This document shows positions 1 through 7,151 of a stretch of DNA of 64,000 nt, one piece after another. Source of the DNA: JAQBQB01 sp963757185 (lineage in GTDB: Bacteria > Gemmatimonadota > Gemmatimonadetes > Gemmatimonadales > Gemmatimonadaceae); assembly GCA_963757185.1 (NCBI GenBank), contig CAVWQI010000009.1, forward strand, positions 62,001-126,000. Reading direction: 5' to 3'. A program made the position numbers and the translations under genes. Every line of letters begins with the position of its first letter. Within the stretch, counting starts at the first letter, position 1. The notes under the pieces were generated by a model, which saw only the letters and a list, made by a program, of their open reading frames with translations, had not been told where the DNA came from and did not search any database.

Positions 1-194
1 TCGACCAGACCCTGGTCGGCAGCGGCCCATCGGACGCAAACGGCGACTTCACCGTTCCGAACCTCAAGGGCACCAGCCAGTATCTGATCAAGGTGGCACC
101 GCCGGCGGGGAGCAACTTCGGACCGGCGTCGATAGGAATCAGCCAGGTGTCCGTTGCCGTCGCGAAGGTGCTGGTGACGTTGCACGGTCGGTAA
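1..194 (+). CDS. C-terminal fragment of a carboxypeptidase-regulatory-like domain protein (partial)
   Basis: An open frame enters from the left edge (first full codon at position 3) and stops with TAA at 192-194, leaving 63 residues. The sequence contains a GDFTVPNLKGTSQYLIKV stretch, the usual strand pattern of transthyretin-like or carboxypeptidase regulatory-like beta-sandwich domains, followed by a short run of hydrophobic strands. Such domains occur on secreted or outer-membrane proteins, but the rest of this protein lies outside the window, so its function cannot be assigned. Confidence 0.55.
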   Translation, partial: DQTLVGSGPSDANGDFTVPNLKGTSQYLIKVAPPAGSNFGPASIGISQVSVAVAKVLVTLHGR

Positions 195-250
195 AAGGGC
201 GATTCCGTTCTCGGCGCGGCGCGGAGAGCGGGCATCGCGGAGGCGGGAAC

Positions 251-371
251 GAGCCCTGCCGTGAGCGGGAGCTTGAGCAGGAGCCCTGAGCCAACAACTG
301 CGAGACATAGCGCAGTTGGCTCATAGCTCTTGCTCAAGCTCTTGCTCAAGCTCTTGCTCGAGGCAGGGCTC
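251..371. repeat. Large nested imperfect inverted repeat
   Basis: Three successive pairs of arms fold on one axis. The outer arms are 251-260 and 362-371 (GAGCCCTGCC / GGCAGGGCTC, perfect). The middle arms are 269-284 and 326-341 (one G-T mismatch in 16). The inner arms are 288-302 and 311-322 (GAGCCAAC..CTGCG / CGCAGTTGGCTC, with a 3-nt bulge) around an 8-nt loop. The right side contains three tandem copies of a 12-mer, AGCTCTTGCTCA, at 325-360. It sits just after a gene end, so it could act as a terminator or be a REP-like element. No run of T follows it. Confidence 0.7.
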
Positions 372-456
372 GGGTCGATGATCCGAGATCCGAACGCGCG
401 ACATTGGCATCGGCCGCGGTGATTGCCGGCGCGATCCTTCACTCGATGAGGGCACA

Positions 457-723
457 GTGATCTTCATGATCGTCGAGCACTTTCGAAACGGCGACGCCAA
501 ACCTGTCTACGACCGGTTCCGAAGGCGCGGACGCTTGGCGCCGGATGGTCTCCGGTACGTCGACAGTTGGGTGACCCCGGACCTTGGGCGGTGTTACCAG
601 GTGATGGAATGCGACGATCGCGCGTTGCTCGACGAGTGGATGAGTGCCTGGCAGGACCTCGTGGATTTCGAGGTTCTCCCAGTGATCACGTCGGCGGAGG
701 CCGCGGCGCGCGTGCCGGCGTGA
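457..723 (+). CDS. DUF3303 family small protein
   Basis: This 88-aa cytoplasmic protein starts at GTG 457; an ATG at 466 is the alternative. It matches the pattern I know for DUF3303 proteins: an N-terminal IFMIVEHF strand, the segment NGDAKPVYDRFRRRGRLAP, then SWVTPDLGRCYQVMECDD and LVDFEVLPV. This family resembles ferredoxin-like dimeric alpha/beta barrel folds, and its biochemical role is unknown. The length is normal for the family. It stands alone, with repeat-rich non-coding DNA on both sides and no obvious operon partner. Confidence 0.75.
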   Translation: MIFMIVEHFRNGDAKPVYDRFRRRGRLAPDGLRYVDSWVTPDLGRCYQVMECDDRALLDEWMSAWQDLVDFEVLPVITSAEAAARVPA

Positions 724-832
724 TCGCCTGCGAGGCGTCATTGACGGCCGAGACGTTCCCGCGCCGAGTCGCCCGAGGTTGTCCGCGAGGGCAACACGCG
801 CCGAGCCGCCCGAGGTCTTCCGCGCGACCAGT

Positions 833-864
833 GCAATGCTGCCGATACCGCCGGGCAGCATTGC
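833..864. repeat. Perfect 10-bp inverted repeat (hairpin)
   Basis: Arms GCAATGCTGC (833-842) and GCAGCATTGC (855-864) are exact reverse complements around a 12-nt GC-rich loop. The arm sequence is similar to, but not the same as, that of the hairpin about 200 bp downstream (GCAGTATTGC / GCAATACTGC), so the two may be diverged copies of one element. Confidence 0.6.
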
Positions 865-1024
865 CTCGGCTCGCGCTCCAGATCCCGGGCCGTCTCGGCG
901 CTGCCTCCGTGCACGTGCTTGAATCCGCGTGAGGCTCGGTCGCGTCGCGCGGTGCAGTCGCCGTGTTGCGTATGCGCGCACGCGCACGCGGTCCGTCGTT
1001 CACCGACCGAGTGAGCGAGCGGGT

Positions 1025-1103
1025 GGGACTGTCCGGAGCGGAGCCGTTGCAGTATTGCCGGCAGTATTGGCAATACTGCGAGCGGTCCGCGGAGGACAGT
1101 CCC
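1025..1103. repeat. Nested double inverted repeat (long hairpin)
   Basis: Outer arms GGGACTGTCC (1025-1034) and GGACAGTCCC (1094-1103) and inner arms GCAGTATTGC (1049-1058) and GCAATACTGC (1070-1079) are all perfect and share one axis. GCAGTATTG also recurs directly at 1061-1069. Two co-axial perfect pairings are unlikely by chance in a region with no gene. Confidence 0.65.
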
Positions 1104-1323
1104 GCCCCGAGCACCCCACGCAGCGCACACGCCCCGGCAGCGCGCCTTTCGGCGGCGCCAATGTGAACGCGGCGTATCCATCGGGAAACGAGCAGATCGA
1201 CGCACTCTTGAGAAGACACGGCGCCGGGCTCACGGGGGCGTAGGCGGCGCAGTCCTTGCAGCCCGGATTCCCTCTCCGAGCCTCGACGCCGCGGCTCGCC
1301 TTCGATCATTCAGGAGGCCACAC

Positions 1324-1821
1324 ATGGCGAAAGCAAAGCGAGCAGTTCCGGAAGGGTTGCACACGGTCACCCCGGCGCTCACTCTCGACGACGCGACAAA
1401 GGCCATCGACTGGTACAAACGCGCCTTCGGCGCCGAAGAGAAATCACGAGCCGTGGGGCCCGACGGAAAGATTCTTCACGCCGAGATTCGGATCGGCGAA
1501 TCGAGCATCATGCTCCACGACGCGATGATGGGCGCGAAGTCGGCGCACGCCCTCGGCGCCAGTCCGATCGGGCTCTGGGTTTACGTCGACGACGCTGACG
1601 CTCTCTACCGGCGCGCGACATCCGCCGGCGCGAAAGCCGCCGAAGGGCCGATGGGGCAGATGGCCGATCAATTCTGGGGCGACCGGTGCGGGACGATCAC
1701 GGATCCCGAGGGCTATCAGTGGACGATCGCCACGCACAAAGAGGACTTGACCCCGGAAGAGATGAAACAGCGGCAAGACGCGTGGATGGAGCAGTTCGCG
1801 GCGCAGGGCACGCACGCCTGA
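1324..1821 (+). CDS. VOC (glyoxalase/PhnB-like) family protein
   Basis: This 165-aa soluble protein has the paired beta-alpha-beta-beta-beta modules of the vicinal-oxygen-chelate superfamily, PhnB/YdcJ-like branch. Visible signatures are TPALTLDDATKAIDWYKRAFGA near the N-terminus, LHAEIRIGESSIMLHD, and the C-terminal DRCGTITDPEGYQWTIATH. A strong AGGAGG site lies 7 nt before the ATG. PhnB-like members often lack the full metal triad and their substrates are not predictable from sequence. Downstream, a hairpin at 1844-1872 separates it from the next gene. Confidence 0.85.
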   Translation: MAKAKRAVPEGLHTVTPALTLDDATKAIDWYKRAFGAEEKSRAVGPDGKILHAEIRIGESSIMLHDAMMGAKSAHALGASPIGLWVYVDDADALYRRATSAGAKAAEGPMGQMADQFWGDRCGTITDPEGYQWTIATHKEDLTPEEMKQRQDAWMEQFAAQGTHA

Positions 1822-1843
1822 TACTCAGCCGCGCGGCAGGCGT

Positions 1844-1872
1844 ACGGTCGAGATCGAATAGGTCTCGACCGT
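1844..1872. terminator. Perfect 10-bp dyad between VOC gene and Cys-rich gene
   Basis: ACGGTCGAGA (1844-1853) and TCTCGACCGT (1863-1872) pair perfectly around a 9-nt loop, 23 nt after the VOC stop codon and 27 nt before the next start. The position suits either a terminator for the VOC gene or an operator for the downstream gene. There is no T-run, so a Rho-independent terminator is not certain. Confidence 0.45.
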
Positions 1873-1899
1873 GCGACTCACCATCAGAGGAAAAGAGCC

Positions 1900-2148
1900 A
1901 TGGCCATATGCGAAGTGTGCGGCAATGACTACGAGATGTCGTTCCAGGTGCTGACCGCCGGACAGACGCACACCTTCGACAGCTTCGAGTGCGCCATACA
2001 GAAGCTGGCGCCAGTGTGCGAGCATTGCGGCTGCAAGGTGATCGGCCACGGCGTCGAGGCGGACGGTTCCTTCTATTGTTGCGCCCACTGCGCGCACGCC
2101 GAAGGCGCCGAGGCCATCGTCGACAACGCGGCGCACGCCACGCATTGA
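1900..2148 (+). CDS. Small cysteine-rich, probably zinc-binding protein (metallothionein-like)
   Basis: This 82-aa protein has nine cysteines: C4-x2-C7, C31, C40-x2-C43-x-C45, and C60-C61-x2-C64, plus several histidines near the C-terminus. The conserved feel of the segments TAGQTHTFDSFECAI and HCGCKVIGHGVEADG matches small proteins often labelled prokaryotic metallothionein or zinc-ribbon proteins. It has no signal peptide, so it is cytoplasmic. An AGAGGAAAAGAGCC stretch upstream supplies the ribosome-binding site. Its stop codon overlaps the probable TTG start of the DNA ligase, implying translational coupling. Confidence 0.65.
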   Translation: MAICEVCGNDYEMSFQVLTAGQTHTFDSFECAIQKLAPVCEHCGCKVIGHGVEADGSFYCCAHCAHAEGAEAIVDNAAHATH

Positions 2149-3149
2149 GCGATCCCCTCGCGGCGTTGCCCTTGGAGGCGCGGTCGCGGCTGCGCAAACG
2201 ATCGATGCCGCGTTGGGTGCCGCCGATGCTGGCCACGCTCACCGACGACCGATTCTCCGACCCGGGCTGGATCTTCGAGCCGAAATTCGACGGCGTTCGG
2301 TGCCTGATCTTCCGCGACCGGCGCGGCGTTCGGCTTTTCTCTCGCAACAAGCTGTCGCTCAACCGCCAGTATCCCGAGATCGAAGAGGCGTTCCGCGCTG
2401 AACCGGCGGGCGACTACATCCTCGACGGAGAGATCGTCGCGTTCGAGGGAAAGCGAACCAGCTTCGCCCGGCTGCAGCGGCGCATGCAGCTGCGCGATCC
2501 GGCGCGCGCCAAACGGACCGGCGTCGCGGTGTACTTCTACGCGTTCGACATCGTTTACGCCGGAGGGTTCGACCTCGCTCGCCTTACGCTGCTCGAGCGG
2601 AAGTTGGTCTTGCGGCGCGTGCTCTCGTTCAACCGCCGCCTGCGCTTCACGGCGCACCGTGTGGGGGACGGCGAGCAAGCCTGGCGCGACGCGTGCACGA
2701 ACGGGTTGGAGGGCGTCATCGCCAAGCGCGCCGACTCGCCGTACGAGCACGGCCGCTCGCGCGACTGGCTCAAGTTCAAATGCGTCAACGAACAGGAACT
2801 GGTGATCGGCGGCTACACGGAGCCCGCCGGTGCACGAGTCGGACTCGGCGCGCTGCTGCTCGGCTACTACGACGGCGGCACGTTCGTCTACGCGGGCAAG
2901 GTCGGCACGGGGTTCGATGCGCAGACTCTAAAGACCCTCTCGACACGCCTCGCTTCCCGCCGCCGAGCGCGATCGCCATTCGCCCGCGGCAGAACGCCGA
3001 GCCGCGGCGTGCACTGGGTAAGGCCGGATCTGGTCGCCCAGATCGGATTCACGGAATGGACGCGAGATGGGCAGCTCCGACATCCGCGCTTTCTCGGACT
3101 GCGGAGGGACAAGGCGGCAGGCGACGTCATCAGAGAGCAGCCGGAGTGA
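2145..3149 (+). CDS. ATP-dependent DNA ligase (LigD-ligase-domain type)
   Basis: This enzyme is 334 aa if it starts at TTG 2145, which overlaps the preceding stop (TTGA), or 314 aa from ATG 2205. I prefer TTG because the extra residues SDPLAALP..EARSRL resemble the usual N-terminus of this family. The adenylation domain carries motif I E-P-K-F-D-G-V-R (nucleophile Lys47), motif III YAFDIVY, motif IV LEGVIAKR and motif V WLKFKC. An OB-fold domain follows to the C-terminus. It seals nicks using ATP. The stand-alone length corresponds to the ligase domain of LigD without polymerase or nuclease domains. No Ku gene is visible in the window. Confidence 0.88.
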   Translation: MSDPLAALPLEARSRLRKRSMPRWVPPMLATLTDDRFSDPGWIFEPKFDGVRCLIFRDRRGVRLFSRNKLSLNRQYPEIEEAFRAEPAGDYILDGEIVAFEGKRTSFARLQRRMQLRDPARAKRTGVAVYFYAFDIVYAGGFDLARLTLLERKLVLRRVLSFNRRLRFTAHRVGDGEQAWRDACTNGLEGVIAKRADSPYEHGRSRDWLKFKCVNEQELVIGGYTEPAGARVGLGALLLGYYDGGTFVYAGKVGTGFDAQTLKTLSTRLASRRRARSPFARGRTPSRGVHWVRPDLVAQIGFTEWTRDGQLRHPRFLGLRRDKAAGDVIREQPE

Positions 3150-3201
3150 AGTGAGTCGCGCCCTACTCACTGCATCGAGCTGGCGGCCTGGCGGCCTTGA
3201 T

Positions 3202-4221
3202 TCATGGCTCGGCCTTCAGCACGCCGACCGCGCCTTTCGTCGCGTCCGCGAACGCGTGCGTCACGAAGGGATACTCGCCGGGTTGCTTGAGGCGAATCTC
3301 GAAAATCGATCCTCCGCCGACCGGCACGCTCACCGTCTGGACGCCGGCCAATGGGCTCGTCTGCGACCCGTCGACGAACACTCGTTCGAAGATGCCGCCC
3401 ACGACGTGGAACGACGAGAATCGGTTCGGTCCCGCGTTCACGACGTACAGGCGCACGAGCTCGTTGACTTTGACGCTGATCGGATGCGTCGCGTACTGCG
3501 ACGCGCGTCCGTTGAACGTCACGAAATCCGGCGCGAGCCCGAGCAACCTCTCCCAAGAGAGCGAGCGCGGTTGGGACGTCGTATCGGGAATCATGTAGAA
3601 CTCGCTTTGGACGAGCACGAGCTCCCGCGCAGGCGGCCTCGGCGAGCGCGGATCGACGATCAGCGCGCCGTACATGCCATTGGCGATGTGCGCCGCGACG
3701 GGCGCGGTGCCGCAGTGATACATGAAGACACCGGGCACTTCGGCGACGAACTGATAGTGAATCGAGTCCTTCGGCATCACGTTGACGTAGTACTTATTCG
3801 GCGCGATCTGCGCGGCGTGGAAATCCATGCTGTGCGCCATCGTTCCGTGATTCACCAGCGTGAAGTCGACGCTATCGCCCTGGGTCACGCGAACGGTCGG
3901 CCCCGGGACCCGTCCCTCAAAGCTCCAGGCGCGGTAAGTAACGCCCGGCGAGACTACGATCAACGTATCGTGGATCTCGAAGCGCACGCGAACGAGGTGG
4001 ACGCTCGCGCGCGGAGGCGGTGTCGGATCGACTGGTGCCGAGTCGACGGCCGTACCCACGCGAGCCTCCCCGTGCGACATGTTCGCCGGAACGGCGGTTG
4101 GGGCGGCCTGTTGGCCGCCGCCTCCGGGAGGGGATGCCTGTTCGGATGATGGCGGCGCGTTCGACTTGCAGCCGGATACAATGGCGAAAGCCAATGCAAA
4201 GCATGCGTGCCGAGCCACCAT
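3202..4221 (-). CDS. Copper-containing nitrite reductase-like multicopper oxidase, lipoprotein
   Basis: This 339-aa protein has two cupredoxin domains. A lipobox, IVSGC (Cys18), marks it as a membrane-anchored lipoprotein. The copper ligands of NirK-type enzymes can be placed: type 1 His130, Cys170, His178 and Met183; type 2 His135, His169 and His322; active-site Asp133 and His272. The linker after the lipobox is Gly/Pro/Ala-rich (residues 20-70). NirK reduces nitrite to nitric oxide in the periplasm. Related multicopper oxidases share these ligands, so nitrite reduction is an inference. A GAGGAGG site precedes the ATG. It lies 12 bp after the alpha/beta hydrolase gene, suggesting one transcript. 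Confidence 0.82.
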   Translation of the reverse strand: MVARHACFALAFAIVSGCKSNAPPSSEQASPPGGGGQQAAPTAVPANMSHGEARVGTAVDSAPVDPTPPPRASVHLVRVRFEIHDTLIVVSPGVTYRAWSFEGRVPGPTVRVTQGDSVDFTLVNHGTMAHSMDFHAAQIAPNKYYVNVMPKDSIHYQFVAEVPGVFMYHCGTAPVAAHIANGMYGALIVDPRSPRPPARELVLVQSEFYMIPDTTSQPRSLSWERLLGLAPDFVTFNGRASQYATHPISVKVNELVRLYVVNAGPNRFSSFHVVGGIFERVFVDGSQTSPLAGVQTVSVPVGGGSIFEIRLKQPGEYPFVTHAFADATKGAVGVLKAEP

Positions 4222-4233
4222 CGTCCGCCTCCT

Positions 4234-5328
4234 CTACTTCGGGAAGATCACCGGAAACACGATATCGGTCGTGAAGATGCAGCGATCGTTGTGCCCGCAC
4301 TCCGGAACGATGATCACGTTGTGCTTAGCACCGAGCGTTTCGGTAACGTACTTGAAGAAAGCCTCGCCCCGCGCCCGCCGCGTCGGTCCTTGGGCCATCG
4401 CGTTGGGCGATCCATCGAAGCCGCCGAGGGGCAGCACGTCCACCTGGCCGAGTAGGTAGGTCGTCGGCCGCTCTACGAGCTGCTTGATCAATTGCTCATT
4501 GGAAGGTCCCGCGCTGTAACCGGCGCGGTTCTCGAGTCCGGCTGGCCAACGGTTGTAGTTGCGCGCCTTCGTGGTATCGAATGCGCCGAACTGAAAGTGC
4601 GTGTGCACTTTGTCGCCGTCGGGCTCGAGCGCTTCCTTGTCGGCCGTCGCCGGGTCCGCGTCGCCTGACGGCAACGGCCGCACAGCCGCGGGCCAAGCGT
4701 AAGTCGACGGGTTGGCGACGACGTACGTGATGCTGACCCCCGGCGTCCCGTGGACTTTGTTCGTCATCTCGTATCGGGTCGCGACCTGGCCGCCCGCCGA
4801 GTGACCGGCGACGACGATCTTCGTGAGGTTGGGAAACACCTTCTTGTCGGCGAGCTTGCGGACGATTTCATCCAAGAAGTCGAACGCCGAGATCGCGGCA
4901 TTCGTCGGCGACATCCCGCCGGATCGCCACGAGTTCTGCCCCTCGGGCCACATGATCTCGTTGGCGGCCGGTTTGTCCTGCCCCGCGATGAAGTGCGGCG
5001 CGACGATGATCGTGTTGTCGAGCGCGCCGGCGAGGAACCCGGCTGCGGTGCTGGTCTCGAAATAGTGATCGGCATTTCGACCGGCCCCGTGGATCATGAT
5101 GAGAGCGCGTGTGATCGCCGGATTCGCCACGTCGAGCGGGTACGACGCGTATACCATCGAGCGCGCCGGCCCACCCCACATGATCCAACGCTCGCACGGA
5201 GCGGTCGCCGTCGTGCACGGGGTCGAGGCGCGGGCCACGACAAACGTCCTCGGGCCGGGGTTTGCGCTGAAGGCGCGGTTGAGGGGTGTAGCGAAACCGA
5301 GCAGGACAAGAGCAATATTGAGTCTCAT
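4234..5328 (-). CDS. Secreted alpha/beta hydrolase
   Basis: This 364-aa protein has an N-terminal signal peptide (residues 1-21). It has an HGAG oxyanion-hole motif at 80-83 and the nucleophile elbow AGHSAGG with Ser177. A plausible acid is in GQVDVLP and a plausible histidine in ECGHND near the C-terminus. The fold is that of esterase or polyhydroxybutyrate-depolymerase-like alpha/beta hydrolases; the substrate cannot be read from the sequence. Several cysteines (38, 45 and the ECGHNDRC region) suggest disulfides, consistent with export. It is the first gene of a probable two-gene unit with the NirK-like lipoprotein. Confidence 0.8.
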   Translation of the reverse strand: MRLNIALVLLGFATPLNRAFSANPGPRTFVVARASTPCTTATAPCERWIMWGGPARSMVYASYPLDVANPAITRALIMIHGAGRNADHYFETSTAAGFLAGALDNTIIVAPHFIAGQDKPAANEIMWPEGQNSWRSGGMSPTNAAISAFDFLDEIVRKLADKKVFPNLTKIVVAGHSAGGQVATRYEMTNKVHGTPGVSITYVVANPSTYAWPAAVRPLPSGDADPATADKEALEPDGDKVHTHFQFGAFDTTKARNYNRWPAGLENRAGYSAGPSNEQLIKQLVERPTTYLLGQVDVLPLGGFDGSPNAMAQGPTRRARGEAFFKYVTETLGAKHNVIIVPECGHNDRCIFTTDIVFPVIFPK

Positions 5329-5357
5329 GGCAATGAAATGAGAGAGGCAACGGGTTG

Positions 5358-5489
5358 TCAGGATCCGTATCTAATGATGGAACCCCATCCCCTGCGGGGC
5401 GAGAGGTCTCGCGGGGTGTAGAAGCCGCAATAACCGTTCGGCGAGTCTCGTGGGTCGACCGTCGCATTACAGTTCGGGCATCGGGTCAT
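5358..5489 (-). CDS. Possible 43-aa zinc-ribbon-like peptide (doubtful)
   Basis: This short frame begins MTRCPNCNATVD and continues to a GYCGF segment. That resembles the N-terminal half of a zinc ribbon, although the second CxxC pair is incomplete. Its ATG overlaps the ATG of the divergent membrane-protein gene at 5488 (shared CATG). No clear Shine-Dalgarno site precedes it. It may be a chance frame. Confidence 0.22.
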   Translation of the reverse strand: MTRCPNCNATVDPRDSPNGYCGFYTPRDLSPRRGWGSIIRYGS

Positions 5490-5769
5490 GCTGGTACTTG
5501 GCTTTCTGAGACAATGGCCGCTGGCGGCATTCCTGCCCGCCGCGCTCTTCTTCGCCCTGGCGCTTCGCACGCGCCGCGGCCTGGTGTGGGGAGCCGCGTT
5601 CATCTGGGCAGTCTATGCCGTCTACGAATATTTGATGAACCGCGGCGTACTCTGTCCCGACGAGTGCAGTCGCGTCGACCTGCTGGTGATCGATCCGTTC
5701 TTGGTGGTTCTCTCGATCGTGGCGCTGCTCTCGTCGCTGCGCGGCCGAAAGGAGATCGACCTCTCCTGA
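5488..5769 (+). CDS. Small membrane protein, three predicted transmembrane helices
   Basis: This 93-aa protein has hydrophobic segments at about residues 5-27, 33-50 and 65-83. A loop between the second and third helices, CPDECSRVDL, carries two cysteines. The ATG is the first start codon after an in-frame stop at 5431, but no good ribosome-binding site is visible. I recognise it as a type of small conserved hypothetical membrane protein and cannot assign a function. The next gene starts 20 bp after its stop codon. Confidence 0.6.
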   Translation: MLVLGFLRQWPLAAFLPAALFFALALRTRRGLVWGAAFIWAVYAVYEYLMNRGVLCPDECSRVDLLVIDPFLVVLSIVALLSSLRGRKEIDLS

Positions 5770-5789
5770 CGTTCCTCGCGCGGCCGCGC

Positions 5790-7091
5790 ATGGCGATGGC
5801 TGCGCTGATGTCCGTCGCGTCGCTGGGCGCGTGCTCGCGAGCGAATTCTCCGGCATTGACTGGGTCGCGCGAATCGAACGACCGGTCGGCGTGCGCGTGG
5901 GAATGGACGACGCCCGAGACGCTGTTCGTTCGTGGCGCGTCGTTCGGATTTGGTGGAAGCGGTGAGACTCGTCTGCTTCCGCTTGGGGCCGGGACGGCGC
6001 TCGTCGGCGACAGGTTCAGCACGTACGCCGACACTGAGACGTCGTCGGTTCGCTTCTTGGGCGTTTCGTTCGACGCGAACGGAAACGCGGCGCCGATCGC
6101 GAAGCCCCCGTTCATGGGCGACGTCGCCGGTGCGGACACGTGGGTCGTTCCCGGATTGCGCGGAACGGTGCACGTCGTGTGGACGACGCTTTCGGTGACG
6201 ACGCACGTCGTGCACGCGACCACGGACGGCATGCGCTGGTCGGCGCCCGACACAGGTTTCTCCGTTCCCTTCGGCGCCCTATCCGAGTCGCACGTCGTCG
6301 CGGCCGCGGGTGACGACGTGGTCGTCGCGCTGTCGGCAGCTGACGAGCACTTCTCGGGTGCGGTCGTCGGCATCCGCGCTCACGGACGGTGGGACGTTGC
6401 GCGTTTCGTCGTGCCGCACGCGTCGAACTGGGAGCTTCCGCTCGCCGCGGCGATCGACGCGTCGGGCGCGACGATCACGTATTTCCACATGCTGCCGTCG
6501 ATGGGCGGCGTGGCCACGGATTCGGTCGCCCCTGGACTCTATGCTCGGCACCGGCCGTGGGGCGGCGAGTGGGGCCCCGAGTCTCGGGTACTCGATCATC
6601 CTGGATTTGCGCCGATCACCGTGCGAACCACCGACGGTGCGTTCCACGTCTTTTGGCGCGGCCTGCTCGCCGATTCGTCGACCCTCCAGCACGCCGCGAC
6701 TCGTGACTTCAAGTCCTGGCGGCTCGACCAGGCCAGGGTGCCAAAAGAGATCCAGAACGTCGACGTTGCGCCGGAGGACGCGGGCGTACGAATCGTCATG
6801 CTACAGACTGACGACCCCAACGGCATGGACATGAAGTACTCGAATCTCTTATCAGCCACTTGGGGACCAAGCGGCTTCTCGGCGTTCGAGACAGTCTCCA
6901 TCGTCAAGCAAGCCGGAGCGCCAACGATTTCTAATGTTGCGAATGACACCGAGGCGATCGTGTGGCCAGCGATGCGGCTCGCGACCCAATCCACGCGTCA
7001 TCCGGGAAGGGGGCCGTCGCGCTGGGAGTCGTACGTGCCTGTGACGATCCTCGCGCGACACGTTCGGCGCTGTCCGTCCGGGCGCGACTAG
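5790..7091 (+). CDS. Secreted BNR/sialidase-like beta-propeller lipoprotein
   Basis: This 433-aa protein starts at ATG 5790. It has a short hydrophobic N-terminus ending in the lipobox ASLGAC, so it is probably lipidated. The body has repeating blade-like segments such as GLRGTVHVVWTT, DGAFHVFWRG and DFKSWRLDQARV, typical of BNR/Asp-box propellers in the sialidase superfamily. No complete sialidase catalytic set can be placed with confidence, so it may be a non-catalytic binding propeller. A longer frame runs upstream into intergenic DNA, but that extension lacks protein character. Confidence 0.6.
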   Translation: MAMAALMSVASLGACSRANSPALTGSRESNDRSACAWEWTTPETLFVRGASFGFGGSGETRLLPLGAGTALVGDRFSTYADTETSSVRFLGVSFDANGNAAPIAKPPFMGDVAGADTWVVPGLRGTVHVVWTTLSVTTHVVHATTDGMRWSAPDTGFSVPFGALSESHVVAAAGDDVVVALSAADEHFSGAVVGIRAHGRWDVARFVVPHASNWELPLAAAIDASGATITYFHMLPSMGGVATDSVAPGLYARHRPWGGEWGPESRVLDHPGFAPITVRTTDGAFHVFWRGLLADSSTLQHAATRDFKSWRLDQARVPKEIQNVDVAPEDAGVRIVMLQTDDPNGMDMKYSNLLSATWGPSGFSAFETVSIVKQAGAPTISNVANDTEAIVWPAMRLATQSTRHPGRGPSRWESYVPVTILARHVRRCPSGRD

Positions 7092-7151
7092 CTGGCGCGT
7101 ATTTCAAGAAGCACTGATATTGGTCGGACTTCTTCGCGGAGCCGGCAGCTC

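Larger units (their letters stand above)
724..1323. other. Long intergenic region with hairpins and a duplicated 28-mer; no credible gene
   Basis: No open frame here has recognisable protein character; the reading frames are Arg/Ala/Pro-rich shadows. The region holds a direct 28-nt repeat (760-787 and 797-824, three mismatches), a perfect 10-bp hairpin (833-842 / 855-864) and a nested hairpin at 1025-1103. A Shine-Dalgarno sequence (AGGAGG, about 1311) at the right end belongs to the next gene. The clustering of perfect hairpins suggests a structured element, either REP-like DNA or a non-coding RNA. Confidence 0.5.

Noticed and set aside
325..360. Three 12-nt tandem copies considered as a CRISPR array
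   Set aside because: There are no spacers between the copies, the units are too short and no cas gene is near.
686..1309. 207-aa minus-strand frame across the hairpin region
   Set aside because: It is Arg/Pro-rich, has no domain features and spans the inverted repeats.
1989..2144. Longer N-terminus for the DNA ligase from an upstream ATG
   Set aside because: It would overlap most of the Cys-rich gene and the added residues are not protein-like.
3067..4149. Long plus-strand frame over the NirK-like gene
   Set aside because: It has no protein-family features, while the other strand encodes a complete set of copper ligands.
5355..5789. Longer start for the BNR-propeller lipoprotein
   Set aside because: The extension runs through another gene; the signal peptide and lipobox only make sense from ATG 5790.
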